DNA of 10,862 nucleotides from CAZMRW01 sp964568805 (lineage in GTDB: Bacteria; Pseudomonadota; Gammaproteobacteria; Methylococcales; Methylomonadaceae): assembly GCA_964568805.1 (NCBI GenBank), contig CAZMRW010000114.1:1-10862 (forward strand), given 5' to 3'. Both the position numbers and the translations under genes were made by a program. Shown here piece after piece: positions 1-7,480 of the stretch (its first letter is position 1; each line of letters starts with the position of its first letter). The notes beneath the pieces are model-generated. The model saw only the letters and a program-made list of their open reading frames with translations, was not told the DNA's origin and ran no database searches.

Positions 1-55
1 CGATGGTGCCTACGTTTACGTGGGGCTTGCTACGTGAAAATTTCTCTTTGGCCAT
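1..55 (-). CDS. tuf: Elongation factor Tu, N-terminal fragment
   Basis: Partial gene that runs off the left edge of the window; only the first 18 codons are present. The translation begins MAKEKFSRSKPHVNVGTI, the hallmark N-terminus of EF-Tu just before the GHVDHGKT P-loop, which lies outside the window. EF-Tu is the GTPase that delivers aminoacyl-tRNA to the ribosomal A site in the cytoplasm. The start is the ATG at 55-53, with only a weak GGTG-type ribosome binding site in front. It follows tRNA-Thr by 26 bases, as in the E. coli tufB operon, so it is probably co-transcribed with the tRNAs from the promoter near 372-400. Whether a second tuf copy exists elsewhere cannot be seen. Confidence 0.95.
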   Translation of the reverse strand, partial: MAKEKFSRSKPHVNVGTI

Positions 56-81
56 TTGTACACCGTTGTCAATTCTATAAC

Positions 82-157
<76 letters not shown>

Positions 158-174
158 ACATTATCTCAGAAACA

Positions 175-248
175 TGGAGCGGGTGATGGGAATCGAACCC
201 ACGTGATCAGCTTGGAAGGCTGGAGTTCTACCATTGAACTACACCCGC
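175..248 (-). tRNA. tRNA-Gly (anticodon TCC)
   Basis: 74 nt including encoded CCA. The acceptor stem is GCGGGTG/CACCCGC with discriminator T, the anticodon loop CTTCCAA gives TCC, and the T-loop is GGTTCGATTCC. It reads GGA/GGG. It sits 17 nt upstream of tRNA-Thr in the same transcript, equivalent to glyT of the E. coli tufB operon. Confidence 0.98.
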
Positions 249-267
249 AGATTTTTTTAATTCAAGA

Positions 268-352
268 TGGTGGAGGGGGGAGGATTCGAACCTCCGAAGG
301 CAGAGCCGGCAGATTTACAGTCTGATCCCTTTGGCCGCTCGGGAACCCCTCC
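268..352 (-). tRNA. tRNA-Tyr (anticodon GTA)
   Basis: 85 nt including encoded CCA, a class II tRNA with a long variable arm. The acceptor stem is GGAGGGG/CCCCTCC with discriminator A, and the anticodon loop CTGTAAA gives GTA. It is the first tRNA of the Tyr-Gly-Thr-tuf unit, equivalent to tyrU in E. coli, and lies about 12 nt downstream of the predicted transcription start of the promoter at 372-400. Confidence 0.98.
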
Positions 353-371
353 GATATCGAGTAAGTCGACC

Positions 372-400
372 ATTATCTTTTATCGACTATCTCATGTCAA
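372..400 (-). promoter_or_regulatory. Sigma-70 promoter of the tRNA-Tyr-Gly-Thr-tuf operon
   Basis: On the minus strand there is a perfect -35 box TTGACA (400-395), a 17-nt spacer and a -10 box GATAAT (377-372, five of six consensus bases). The expected start is near 365, shortly before tRNA-Tyr. The box quality and position fit a strong stable-RNA promoter. It lies in the short gap after the pth stop codon at 427, so the tRNA/tuf unit has its own start even though pth is on the same strand. Confidence 0.85.
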
Positions 401-426
401 TCTTTTATTACATTTGTTTGCGATCT

Positions 427-993
427 TCAGGCATTCAGCTTATTCATAACTACCGCCATATCGCCGGCAACCATCTGTTTAATAAAGCCTGAGCTAAAAT
501 TAAACGCCTGAAGCATCAATTCCCATTCATTTTTACCGGGCGCCGACAGCACAAAATCGACAACCTCTTTTCCGGCGGGAGGACGACCTATTCCTATTCT
601 CAAACGATAAAATTCTTTTGAACCCAAGTGCGCAATAATGTCCCTTAGACCATTATGCCCCGCATGACCTCCGTCTTTTTTCAGCCTCACCGCACCGGCC
701 GCAAAATCCAGCTCATCATGAACAACTAAAATTTCTTCGGGCAGCAACTTGAAATACCGAACGATCTTTCCGACCGATTGCCCGCTGCGATTCATGAATG
801 TTTCCGGCTTTAATAACATCAGCTTTTCCGAAGCAACGCTGCATTCCGCAAACAGTCCCTCGAATCGGGGAGCATTCGCCCAGACACAACCAAAATCGGC
901 AGCCAACGCATCTAAAAACAAAAACCCGGCATTATGCCGGGTTCTTTCATATTGCCGCCCCGGATTACCCAGGCCAACTATCAGCTTGATCAT
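427..993 (-). CDS. pth: Peptidyl-tRNA hydrolase
   Basis: A 188-residue cytoplasmic enzyme that cleaves the ester bond of peptidyl-tRNAs that drop off ribosomes, recycling tRNA. Family landmarks lie at the same numbers as in E. coli Pth: GLGNPG at 7-12 with Asn10, the TRHN motif with catalytic His20, FMNRSG with Asn68, HDELD with Asp93, and GHNGLRD with Asn114. Length is normal for the family (about 190). The ATG at 993 gives an N-terminus that starts directly at the first beta strand (MIKLIVGLGNPG). It follows rplY by 15 nt, so the two are almost certainly co-transcribed. In Pseudomonas and E. coli the next gene is ychF; here the tRNA-Tyr operon promoter follows instead. Confidence 0.98.
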   Translation of the reverse strand: MIKLIVGLGNPGRQYERTRHNAGFLFLDALAADFGCVWANAPRFEGLFAECSVASEKLMLLKPETFMNRSGQSVGKIVRYFKLLPEEILVVHDELDFAAGAVRLKKDGGHAGHNGLRDIIAHLGSKEFYRLRIGIGRPPAGKEVVDFVLSAPGKNEWELMLQAFNFSSGFIKQMVAGDMAVVMNKLNA

Positions 994-1008
994 CGCACGC
1001 CTGAATTT

Positions 1009-1611
1009 CTAGGCTTCGCTGACTTCTGAACCACCTTTTGCAGCCATCATGGACACTACCGGCAAATCATGCTCCGGCCCTTGCGCCAACGCTACGATTT
1101 CAACCCCGGAAGGCAAAATAAGGTCAGATAAATGAATTGTCTCACCTGCATCCAGCTTGGCCAAATCCACCTCAATATATTCAGGCAACGCTGCTGGCAA
1201 ACAGGAAACCTCCACATCCACCATGGAATGCGTTGCAATGCCACCTTTTTTACCGCCGATGGAAGTGCTTTCATTGATAAAATGCAAGGGGACATGGACC
1301 TTGATCACATGGGACATGCTGACACGCATAAAATCCAGATGCATCACCTGAAATTTTGCCGGATTGCGCTGAACACCTTTCAACACCGCCTTCTCGGTTT
1401 TTCCATCGATTGTCACATCCAGCACATGAGAATACACCGCCTCATGCTCAAGATGCTTAATGACTTCATTATGGTTCAATACCAGCATTTGCGGGTCTTT
1501 TTGTTCGCCGTAAATCACCGCCGGAACATTACCTTGACGACGCGCATTTCTTGCAGCGCTTTTACCAGACTGTCCACGACTCTCGGCAATAAATTCAAAT
1601 ACGTTAGCCAT
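1009..1611 (-). CDS. rplY: 50S ribosomal protein L25 / Ctc, long two-domain form
   Basis: 200 residues, clearly longer than the single-domain E. coli L25 (94 residues), matching the long TL5/CTC type. Residues 1-95 are the L25 5S-rRNA-binding beta barrel (the family signature G-x-SAARNARRQG-x-VPAVIYG is at 16-35). Residues 100-190 are the TL5-type C-terminal domain (HVPLHFINE around 106-114, then VDVEVSCLPAALPEYIEVDL). It binds 5S rRNA in the large ribosomal subunit; long forms in other bacteria are known as general-stress protein Ctc. It sits between prs (56 nt upstream) and pth (15 nt downstream). The start ATG is preceded by the purine-rich AAGAGAAAAG, a poor but usable ribosome binding site. 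Confidence 0.97.
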   Translation of the reverse strand: MANVFEFIAESRGQSGKSAARNARRQGNVPAVIYGEQKDPQMLVLNHNEVIKHLEHEAVYSHVLDVTIDGKTEKAVLKGVQRNPAKFQVMHLDFMRVSMSHVIKVHVPLHFINESTSIGGKKGGIATHSMVDVEVSCLPAALPEYIEVDLAKLDAGETIHLSDLILPSGVEIVALAQGPEHDLPVVSMMAAKGGSEVSEA

Positions 1612-1667
1612 CTTTTCTCTTAACCCCGTGCATCAAAGCACTCATTTAATTCTATCAATCCACACTA

Positions 1668-2621
1668 TCAATCTACGTAAAGCGAACTTACCGATTCACC
1701 CGCCGCAATACGCCTTAAGGTCTCGGCCAGCATTTCCGCAACGCTCAATTGCCTAATTTTGCCCAGACTCGATGCTTCCTGGCTCAATGGAATTGTATCG
1801 GTAACAACCAATTCATCGAGTACCGAGCCGCCCAGGTTTTTCATGGCTGCACCCGATAACACCGCGTGAGTGCAATAGGCGACAACCTTAACCGCCCCAT
1901 GCTTCTTTAACGCTTCCGCCGCATGACATAAAGTCCCTGCCGTATCAACCAAATCATCAATCAATACACAGGTTCTTCCGTCAACATCACCGATGATATG
2001 CATGACTTCCGCCACATTGGCTTTTGGCCGCCGCTTGTCGATAATGGCGAGATCGGCATCGTCCAACCGCTTTGCCAGCGCACGAGCCCTTACCACCCCC
2101 CCCACATCCGGCGATACAACAATCAGTTTTTTATATTGCTGCCGCCATACATCACCCAGCAAAATGGGGGATGAATAAACGTTATCGACTGGTATATCGA
2201 AAAAACCCTGGATTTGATCCGCATGCAAATCCACCGTTAAAACCCGATGCGCACCAGCCTGCTCTATCATACTGGCCACCAGTTTAGCGGTAATCGGCAC
2301 CCTCGCCGACCGTGAACGCCGGTCCTGCCTGGCATAGCCATAATAAGGCAATACCGCTGTGATACGCGATGCCGACGCCCGCTTGAGAGCATCGATCATC
2401 ACCAATAATTCCATCAAATTCTCATTCGTCGGAGAGCAGGTCGGCTGTATCACGAAAACATCTTTCCCACGGACATTTTCCTCAATTTCTACAGCAATCT
2501 CTCCATCGCTGAATCTGCCAACTGTCGCCATTCCCAGGCGCATATTTAGCTTCCTTACAATACCTTCAGATAAAGCCAGGTTAGCATTTCCAGAAAACAC
2601 CATCATAGCGGTGTCATTCAT
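1668..2621 (-). CDS. prs: Ribose-phosphate pyrophosphokinase (PRPP synthetase)
   Basis: 317 residues (E. coli 315). It makes phosphoribosyl pyrophosphate from ribose-5-phosphate and ATP, the precursor for purines, pyrimidines, NAD, histidine and tryptophan. Visible class I landmarks are GRFSDGE at 35-41, PYYGYARQDRR at 92-102, the metal-binding DLHADQIQGFF at 131-141 (His133), the flexible catalytic-loop IDKRRPK at 194-200, and the PRPP-binding loop VLIDDLVDTAGTL at 219-231. A good Shine-Dalgarno GGGAG lies 6 nt before the ATG at 2621. The tRNA-Gln gene lies 39 nt upstream, in line with the conserved ispE–tRNA-Gln–prs order of gammaproteobacteria, so prs is likely translated from an RNA from which a tRNA is excised. 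Confidence 0.98.
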   Translation of the reverse strand: MNDTAMMVFSGNANLALSEGIVRKLNMRLGMATVGRFSDGEIAVEIEENVRGKDVFVIQPTCSPTNENLMELLVMIDALKRASASRITAVLPYYGYARQDRRSRSARVPITAKLVASMIEQAGAHRVLTVDLHADQIQGFFDIPVDNVYSSPILLGDVWRQQYKKLIVVSPDVGGVVRARALAKRLDDADLAIIDKRRPKANVAEVMHIIGDVDGRTCVLIDDLVDTAGTLCHAAEALKKHGAVKVVAYCTHAVLSGAAMKNLGGSVLDELVVTDTIPLSQEASSLGKIRQLSVAEMLAETLRRIAAGESVSSLYVD

Positions 2622-2660
2622 TAAGCACTCCCAAAATGAACTTGACTCAATGCAGAAAAA

Positions 2661-2735
2661 TGGCTGGGCCGCAAGGATTCGAACCTTGGTATGCGGGGAT
2701 CAAAACCCCGTGCCTTACCGCTTGGCGACGGCCCA
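2661..2735 (-). tRNA. tRNA-Gln (anticodon TTG)
   Basis: 75 nt including encoded CCA. The acceptor stem is TGGGCCG/CGGCCCA (the unusual U1-A72 pair typical of bacterial tRNA-Gln), the anticodon stem CGGGG/CCCCG encloses loop TTTTGAT with anticodon TTG, and the T-loop is GGTTCGAATCC. It begins only 4 nt after the ispE stop codon and ends 39 nt before prs. No promoter fits in the 4-nt gap, so it must be transcribed with ispE or from a promoter inside ispE and cut out by RNase P and 3' processing. Confidence 0.98.
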
Positions 2736-2739
2736 ATAA

Positions 2740-3621
2740 TCAAGATATATACGTACCAGCCCTGAGCTTTGAGCACAAAGGCGATTCATTAACGCCTTTG
2801 GCCAGATAAACCTGCCACTTCGTTCTCAGCGACTTATAGGCACCGAGCGCGGCTTGTTCGGAACTAAACTGCGCAAATACGCAAGCCCCTGTCCCGGTCA
2901 GCCTGGCTTCTGAAAACTCAGACAAATCAGCCAACGCTTCTTTAACAGCCTGGTAACGTCGGCAAACCACCTCAAGACAATCATTTCGGTGCTGACCCGC
3001 AATAAAGTCAGCTATTTTGATTGATTTACTATCCCTTGTCAAATCTTTAGCGGAAAAAATTTCTTTGGTATTTACATGGCAATTGGGTTTGATGACAACG
3101 ACCCAGTTTTCAGGTATAGAAATCTTCTCCAATTTTTCGCCAACACCTTCTCCCCAGGCACTATGCCCATAGACAAACACAGGCACATCTGCACCCAGAC
3201 TCAATCCCAATTCCATTAATTTATCAGTTGACAGATGAAGATCCCATAATTGATTCAAGACCACCAGCGTTGTCGCTGCATCAGAACTGCCGCCACCCAA
3301 GCCGCCGCCCATCGGCAATTTTTTATCAACCTCGATGAGCACGCCCTGATGGCATCCTGTTTCCGCCTTTAGCAGATTGGCCGCCCTGACCGTTAGATCA
3401 TCAGCCTCGGAAACGCCGGGTATGGCTTGCTTCAAACTCACACGCCCATTATTATCCGGATGAAAGGTTATCCAGTCGCATAAGGTGATAAATTGGAACA
3501 CGGTTTGCAGCAGATGGTAGCCATCACTTCTTTGCCCTGTTATCCTCAGCATTAAATTCAGCTTGGCCGGCGCCGGCCATCTTTCCGCCCAGACAGAGGG
3601 ACTAATTTGTTTCGGAGCCAT
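2740..3621 (-). CDS. ispE: 4-diphosphocytidyl-2-C-methyl-D-erythritol kinase
   Basis: 293 residues (E. coli 283). A GHMP-family kinase that phosphorylates CDP-methylerythritol with ATP in the non-mevalonate (MEP) isoprenoid pathway. Landmarks are PAPAKLNL at 16-23 with the conserved Lys20 (E. coli Lys10), the glycine-rich ATP loop PMGGGLGGGSSDA at 103-115, the catalytic Asp145 in LGADVPV, and the C-terminal GHMP motif RLTGTGACVF. Compared with E. coli there is about a 10-residue N-terminal extension (MAPKQISPSV) and no internal Met in the first 20 residues offers a shorter start. The start codon lies inside lolB (20-nt overlap), pointing to translational coupling. Confidence 0.97.
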   Translation of the reverse strand: MAPKQISPSVWAERWPAPAKLNLMLRITGQRSDGYHLLQTVFQFITLCDWITFHPDNNGRVSLKQAIPGVSEADDLTVRAANLLKAETGCHQGVLIEVDKKLPMGGGLGGGSSDAATTLVVLNQLWDLHLSTDKLMELGLSLGADVPVFVYGHSAWGEGVGEKLEKISIPENWVVVIKPNCHVNTKEIFSAKDLTRDSKSIKIADFIAGQHRNDCLEVVCRRYQAVKEALADLSEFSEARLTGTGACVFAQFSSEQAALGAYKSLRTKWQVYLAKGVNESPLCSKLRAGTYIS

Positions 3622-4240
3622 CTAACATCCATCGATCTATAACTAATATTAATTTGACACGGCCATTCCTAACGACAATCTTGCGCGGCATTGGCTGCCC
3701 GTATGCTATCTGCATTTGCTGATAATAGATCAACCAATCTGCTTGCTTGAAACCGCCGACAACATCTTCGAACGCCTGATCCGGTCTGGGCAGGCCTAGC
3801 GCCCAATAACGCAGCGAGCGCACCGGCACAACCAAACCTAACTGCTGATTGATAAATTGCTCCGGTTGATACGAGGATTCGACCGCATCATCACCCCGGG
3901 ATACCGTGACAAAATCTCCCGTTAAATGAATAGCAACAGCACCCTGCCCCAATGGCCCGGACAGTTTTATGTCTTCGGATTCAGGCTTGTGCCCCCAGTT
4001 AATCGCCGCCGACCAGGAATCGTTTATACCGGTCACCGCCAATCGACCTTCCATCGACCACGACTCCAGAGAGTACAAATGCTGGACTGCCGTTCTGGAA
4101 TAGGCAGCATGCTCTTTAACCGGCGCTGCCGTACATGCCGTCAAAAGAATCAATATGCTAGCCCAGATAACTGGCATCACTCCGGATGCCGGCACGACCA
4201 AAACCAATGAAAATCTCTTAAAACCTACCACTTGTTCCAT
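3602..4240 (-). CDS. lolB: Outer-membrane lipoprotein insertion protein LolB
   Basis: 212 residues (E. coli 207). LolB is itself an outer-membrane lipoprotein; it takes lipoproteins from the periplasmic carrier LolA and inserts them in the inner leaflet of the outer membrane. The N-terminus has basic residues (K8, R9), a hydrophobic stretch and a lipobox LTAC with predicted lipidated Cys36. The mature part shows the family pattern: WSMEGRLAV around 56-64, a KLSGPLGQGAV segment, and the ...LRYWALGLPRP... motif in the second half. The signal region is longer than usual (35 residues), so a start further downstream is possible, but the annotated ATG has a GGGAT site 4-5 nt before it. It overlaps ispE, the order seen in Pseudomonas. 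Confidence 0.93.
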   Translation of the reverse strand: MEQVVGFKRFSLVLVVPASGVMPVIWASILILLTACTAAPVKEHAAYSRTAVQHLYSLESWSMEGRLAVTGINDSWSAAINWGHKPESEDIKLSGPLGQGAVAIHLTGDFVTVSRGDDAVESSYQPEQFINQQLGLVVPVRSLRYWALGLPRPDQAFEDVVGGFKQADWLIYYQQMQIAYGQPMPRKIVVRNGRVKLILVIDRWMLDGSETN

Positions 4241-4294
4241 TTAAATCCCGTAAAAATCGGCATCCCACTACATTCATCAAAACCATCGAGTGTG

Positions 4295-6040
4295 CTACCG
4301 CTCTCCGTTGAGAATTCTTTTTTGAAAATCCAAGAGATATTCGTCATCCGGCGCCGTTTTTAGGGCTTTGTTGAATAGCTTTCTTGCTTCATCTTTTCTA
4401 CCCAGAACCCATAACACCTCGGCAAGATGGGCGGCAATTTCATTTTCCTGTTGTTTGGCATAGGCTTGCTCAAGATAGAGCAAGGCCTTTGCGGTATTGC
4501 CCAGCTTGAATTGCAGCCAGCCATAACTATCCATTATGACGGGCTCATCCGGCTGCAGGCTTAACGCCCGCACCAAATATTTTTCCGCTTCTGCGTAGCG
4601 CTCCGGATAATCCAGCAGGGTATATCCCAACGCGTTTAAAGCCTCGGCACTATCGGGATTATTGGCCAATATTTTTTTCAGGTCCGCTTCAAGTACATCG
4701 ATCCTGCCAATCCGTTCAGCCATCAAGGCTCGGGTGTACAAAATATCTTTTTCATCCGGATACTGGGATAACAAGTCGGTCAACGACTGAAAAGCTTTTT
4801 CATACTGCTTTTGCATGCTTAACAGTTCTGTCTGCACCAATCGTATCCGCACGATCTGTTTCGGAAATCGAATTTCCATTAACTTTAATCGTGACGCCGC
4901 ATCCTCGTATTGCTTGTTTTTTGCCAGCAGCAAAACCGCAGCAAGAGGGGCTTCGAATTCAAACGGCCCCTCCGATACCTTGTCATACCAGTCCAGTGCC
5001 TGCTGCACATTTTCTCGTTTTTCTTCTACTTTACCCAAATAAAAACTGGCTTGATGACGCCATTTAGGCTGCTCGTATAACTTTGTAAAAATCTCTTCGG
5101 CCTTGTCATCCCGGTCCAGCTGAAAATTTACCAAGCCTAAAGCAAATTGACTTTCCGCATCATCAGGATTCAGCGTTATTAATCTCTGATAGATTTCGCC
5201 CGCCTCTTCATAGGAGGCCTTCTTTATCAGCACCTGAGCAAAAATTTTGTTGATTTTTTCATTATCCGGATATTTTGAAGATGCATTTCTCAGCAGATCC
5301 TCCGCCCTATTGACATCTCCGGAATATATCGCAATTTGCGCCTGAAAAATCAGCGCCTTATCCCAATCCGGCTGAATATCCAATGCCTGTTGAATTTTGT
5401 GTTCGGCCAAGTCCCTTTTTTTCATCTGCATCGACAGCAGCGACTGGACGTAAAAAACTACCGACTGATTAGGGTTTTTTATTGATACCGCCTCTAAAGC
5501 GTCGTAAAGCAATGCGGTCTTGCTATCTTCCCGCAATACATCAGCAAGCTCCAGCACCGTATTTTCAAAGCCCGCGGGATCAACCGCCAGCATCGCATTT
5601 AAATGTTCTATTGACGCCTGTTTATCTTCCGCTCTCAATGTCGTCAATACAGCCAGCTTTCTTGCTGTCAGGTTTTGAGGATCGCTCTTTAACCAAATAG
5701 CCACCGCTTGCTTTAATTTTTTGTTATCCTTCATATACATGGCGATCATCGCAGCTCTTTCGGCGGGTCTTGGATCCTTGACCCGCTTGGCTGCTTCCAT
5801 ATAACCCTGATAGGCTATGTCATAATGTCCTCTTTGTCCGGCAATTTCCGCGGACAATAATATAAACAGCACATCGGGATCAACCGCGGATTTCTCATCG
5901 ACAGGTAATGTTTTATCCCTCGATTCATCCGGTTTGACAGGCGCAACCGTTTCCTTGGGAACAATCTCCTTTTCCGGAGAAGCGGCGCAGCCATTAAGTA
6001 AAAAAAGGGCTATCACTGAAAACAATCTAAAAATTAACAC
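4295..6040 (-). CDS. Tetratricopeptide-repeat lipoprotein
   Basis: 581 residues. It starts with a GTG at 6040, supported by an AGGA Shine-Dalgarno 7 nt upstream (6051-6048) and by the signal peptide that follows directly: MLIFRLFSVIALFLLNGC, with lipobox LNGC and lipidated Cys18. Asn/charged linker residues 20-55 follow. From about residue 60 to the end the protein is almost entirely helical repeats with TPR spacing; the clearest units are near 228-255, 262-291, 296-320, 464-497 (ALNALGY...YAEAEKYLVRALSLQPD), 502-529 and 536-565. No catalytic domain is visible. TPR lipoproteins at this position are known next to lolB and opposite hemA in Pseudomonas (the PA4667 slot). Being adjacent to lolB, it is likely a client of the Lol pathway and an outer-membrane, periplasm-facing scaffold; its partner is unknown. 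54 nt separate it from lolB, so it is probably the first gene of the operon. Confidence 0.9.
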   Translation of the reverse strand: MLIFRLFSVIALFLLNGCAASPEKEIVPKETVAPVKPDESRDKTLPVDEKSAVDPDVLFILLSAEIAGQRGHYDIAYQGYMEAAKRVKDPRPAERAAMIAMYMKDNKKLKQAVAIWLKSDPQNLTARKLAVLTTLRAEDKQASIEHLNAMLAVDPAGFENTVLELADVLREDSKTALLYDALEAVSIKNPNQSVVFYVQSLLSMQMKKRDLAEHKIQQALDIQPDWDKALIFQAQIAIYSGDVNRAEDLLRNASSKYPDNEKINKIFAQVLIKKASYEEAGEIYQRLITLNPDDAESQFALGLVNFQLDRDDKAEEIFTKLYEQPKWRHQASFYLGKVEEKRENVQQALDWYDKVSEGPFEFEAPLAAVLLLAKNKQYEDAASRLKLMEIRFPKQIVRIRLVQTELLSMQKQYEKAFQSLTDLLSQYPDEKDILYTRALMAERIGRIDVLEADLKKILANNPDSAEALNALGYTLLDYPERYAEAEKYLVRALSLQPDEPVIMDSYGWLQFKLGNTAKALLYLEQAYAKQQENEIAAHLAEVLWVLGRKDEARKLFNKALKTAPDDEYLLDFQKRILNGER

Positions 6041-6220
6041 ACAATCGTCCTATTATTATTTGCCATATAGATTATCAGAAAATCCAGTCGATTCAGACAG
6101 CTGATTTAATCAATTTGGATTAAGCTATTATTTTTTTTAGAATACGTCCACATAATATACTGAGATTTTTACTAAAAGCCATCCGAACACTACCATCATT
6201 TCTTAATTATTATCGACACC
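6041..6220. promoter_or_regulatory. Divergent intergenic region between TPR lipoprotein gene and hemA
   Basis: 180 nt, very AT-rich, between two divergent starts, so it must hold promoters for both operons. For hemA (plus strand) the best pair I see is TTGGAT (6115-6120), a 17-nt spacer and TAGAAT (6138-6143). For the TPR operon (minus strand) the best pair is TCGACT (6091-6086), a 16-nt spacer and TATATG (6069-6064). Both are weak matches and only suggestive. An 8-base T run sits at 6131-6138. No ribosome binding site is visible before hemA. Confidence 0.45.
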
Positions 6221-7480
6221 ATGACACTTCTTGCAGTAGGGCTTAATTACAATACCGCGCCGGTCGCAATCCGCGAACGCCTGGCATTCCCTGCTGATAT
6301 ACTGCAGCCTTCATTACAGGAGATCTGGCGCCTAAAAGACATCAGCGAAGCCGCCATACTTTCAACCTGCAACCGAACCGAGTTCTACTGTACTTCGACC
6401 ACGGCAAATCAACAAATACTGATTGACTGGGTCGCCCGCAGCAGAAACCTCAATCCGGCCGATTTCGCCCCTTATCTGTATTGCCATACCGACAGCCACA
6501 CCATCCGGCATATGTTCCGCGTCGCTTGCGGACTGGATTCAATGATACTCGGAGAACCGCAAATACTTGGCCAAATGAAGACCGCCTATCAGGCGGCCTG
6601 CGATGCCGGCACCCTGGGAAAACATCTTGGAAAGCTGTTTCAACACACTTTTTCGGCCGCCAAAAAAGTGCGAACCGATACCGCCATAGGTTCAAGTCCG
6701 GTGTCAGTGGCCTTTGCCGCCGTGCAACTGGCCGGTCAGATTTTCAATAAACTGTGCGAACAAACCGCTCTTTTGATCGGCGCCGGCGAAACCATTGAGC
6801 TGACGGCCCGCCACCTCTCACAAATGGGTATCGGCCGCCTCATCATCGCTAACCGCACCTTCGATAAAGCGCATACGCTCGCAACGCAGTTTAACGGATA
6901 CGCGATCGCTTTATCGGAATTACCCAATCACTTGGCGGAAGCGGACATTGTGATTTCCTCAACCGCCAGCCAGCTCCCTATTTTAGGCAAAGGCCGCGTT
7001 GAAAGCGCGTTAAAAAAGCGCAGACACAAACCCATGTTCATGGTAGATCTTGCCGTTCCACGCGATATTGAACCGGAAGTCGAGCAGCTCCGCGATGTTT
7101 ACCTTTACACGGTAGACGACTTGCAGAACACGATCGAGCAAAACATGAATTCTCGCCGCCAGGCAGCGGAACAGGCCGAAGAAATAATCGAAACACAGGT
7201 CGATCATTTTTTGGCCTGGTTACGCGCCCAGGGCGCCCAAACCACCATTCGTGATTATCGTCTTCAGGCCGAACAAATCAGAAATGAGGCGTTGGAAAAA
7301 GCCATGTTTCTGCTAAAAAACGGAGCGCCTCCCGAAGAAGCGCTCAACCGCCTGGCACACAGCTTGACCAATAAACTGCTGCATACCCCCAGCACCCAAA
7401 TCAGGGAGGCCGCCGAAAACGAAAGACACGATTTGATTGCAGCAGCCCGGGAAATTTTTAAATTGAAAAAAACTCAATGA
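6221..7480 (+). CDS. hemA: Glutamyl-tRNA reductase
   Basis: 419 residues (E. coli 418). It reduces glutamyl-tRNA(Glu) with NADPH to glutamate-1-semialdehyde, the committed step of tetrapyrrole (heme) synthesis by the C5 pathway. Landmarks are LSTCNRTE at 48-55 with nucleophile Cys50 (same number as E. coli), RHMFRVACGLDSMILGEPQILGQ around 96-118 with His97 in the conserved His position, the NADPH-binding LIGAGE at 185-190, and a C-terminal dimerisation helix rich in Glu/Arg. The start ATG is fixed by alignment to the family N-terminus (MTLLAVGLNYNTAPV), but no Shine-Dalgarno precedes it. The stop overlaps the prfA start by 4 nt (ATGA), as expected for the hemA-prfA-prmC operon. Confidence 0.98.
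   Translation: MTLLAVGLNYNTAPVAIRERLAFPADILQPSLQEIWRLKDISEAAILSTCNRTEFYCTSTTANQQILIDWVARSRNLNPADFAPYLYCHTDSHTIRHMFRVACGLDSMILGEPQILGQMKTAYQAACDAGTLGKHLGKLFQHTFSAAKKVRTDTAIGSSPVSVAFAAVQLAGQIFNKLCEQTALLIGAGETIELTARHLSQMGIGRLIIANRTFDKAHTLATQFNGYAIALSELPNHLAEADIVISSTASQLPILGKGRVESALKKRRHKPMFMVDLAVPRDIEPEVEQLRDVYLYTVDDLQNTIEQNMNSRRQAAEQAEEIIETQVDHFLAWLRAQGAQTTIRDYRLQAEQIRNEALEKAMFLLKNGAPPEEALNRLAHSLTNKLLHTPSTQIREAAENERHDLIAAAREIFKLKKTQ

Noticed and set aside
1132..1623. 163-codon plus-strand frame opposite rplY
   Set aside because: It lies almost wholly antisense to the well-supported L25 gene and its Cys/His-rich translation has no family look.
2359..2739. Plus-strand frame of 126 codons ending over tRNA-Gln
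   Set aside because: It is antisense to the prs N-terminus and to tRNA-Gln (RIRTLVCGDQNP is the tRNA complement), with no independent support.
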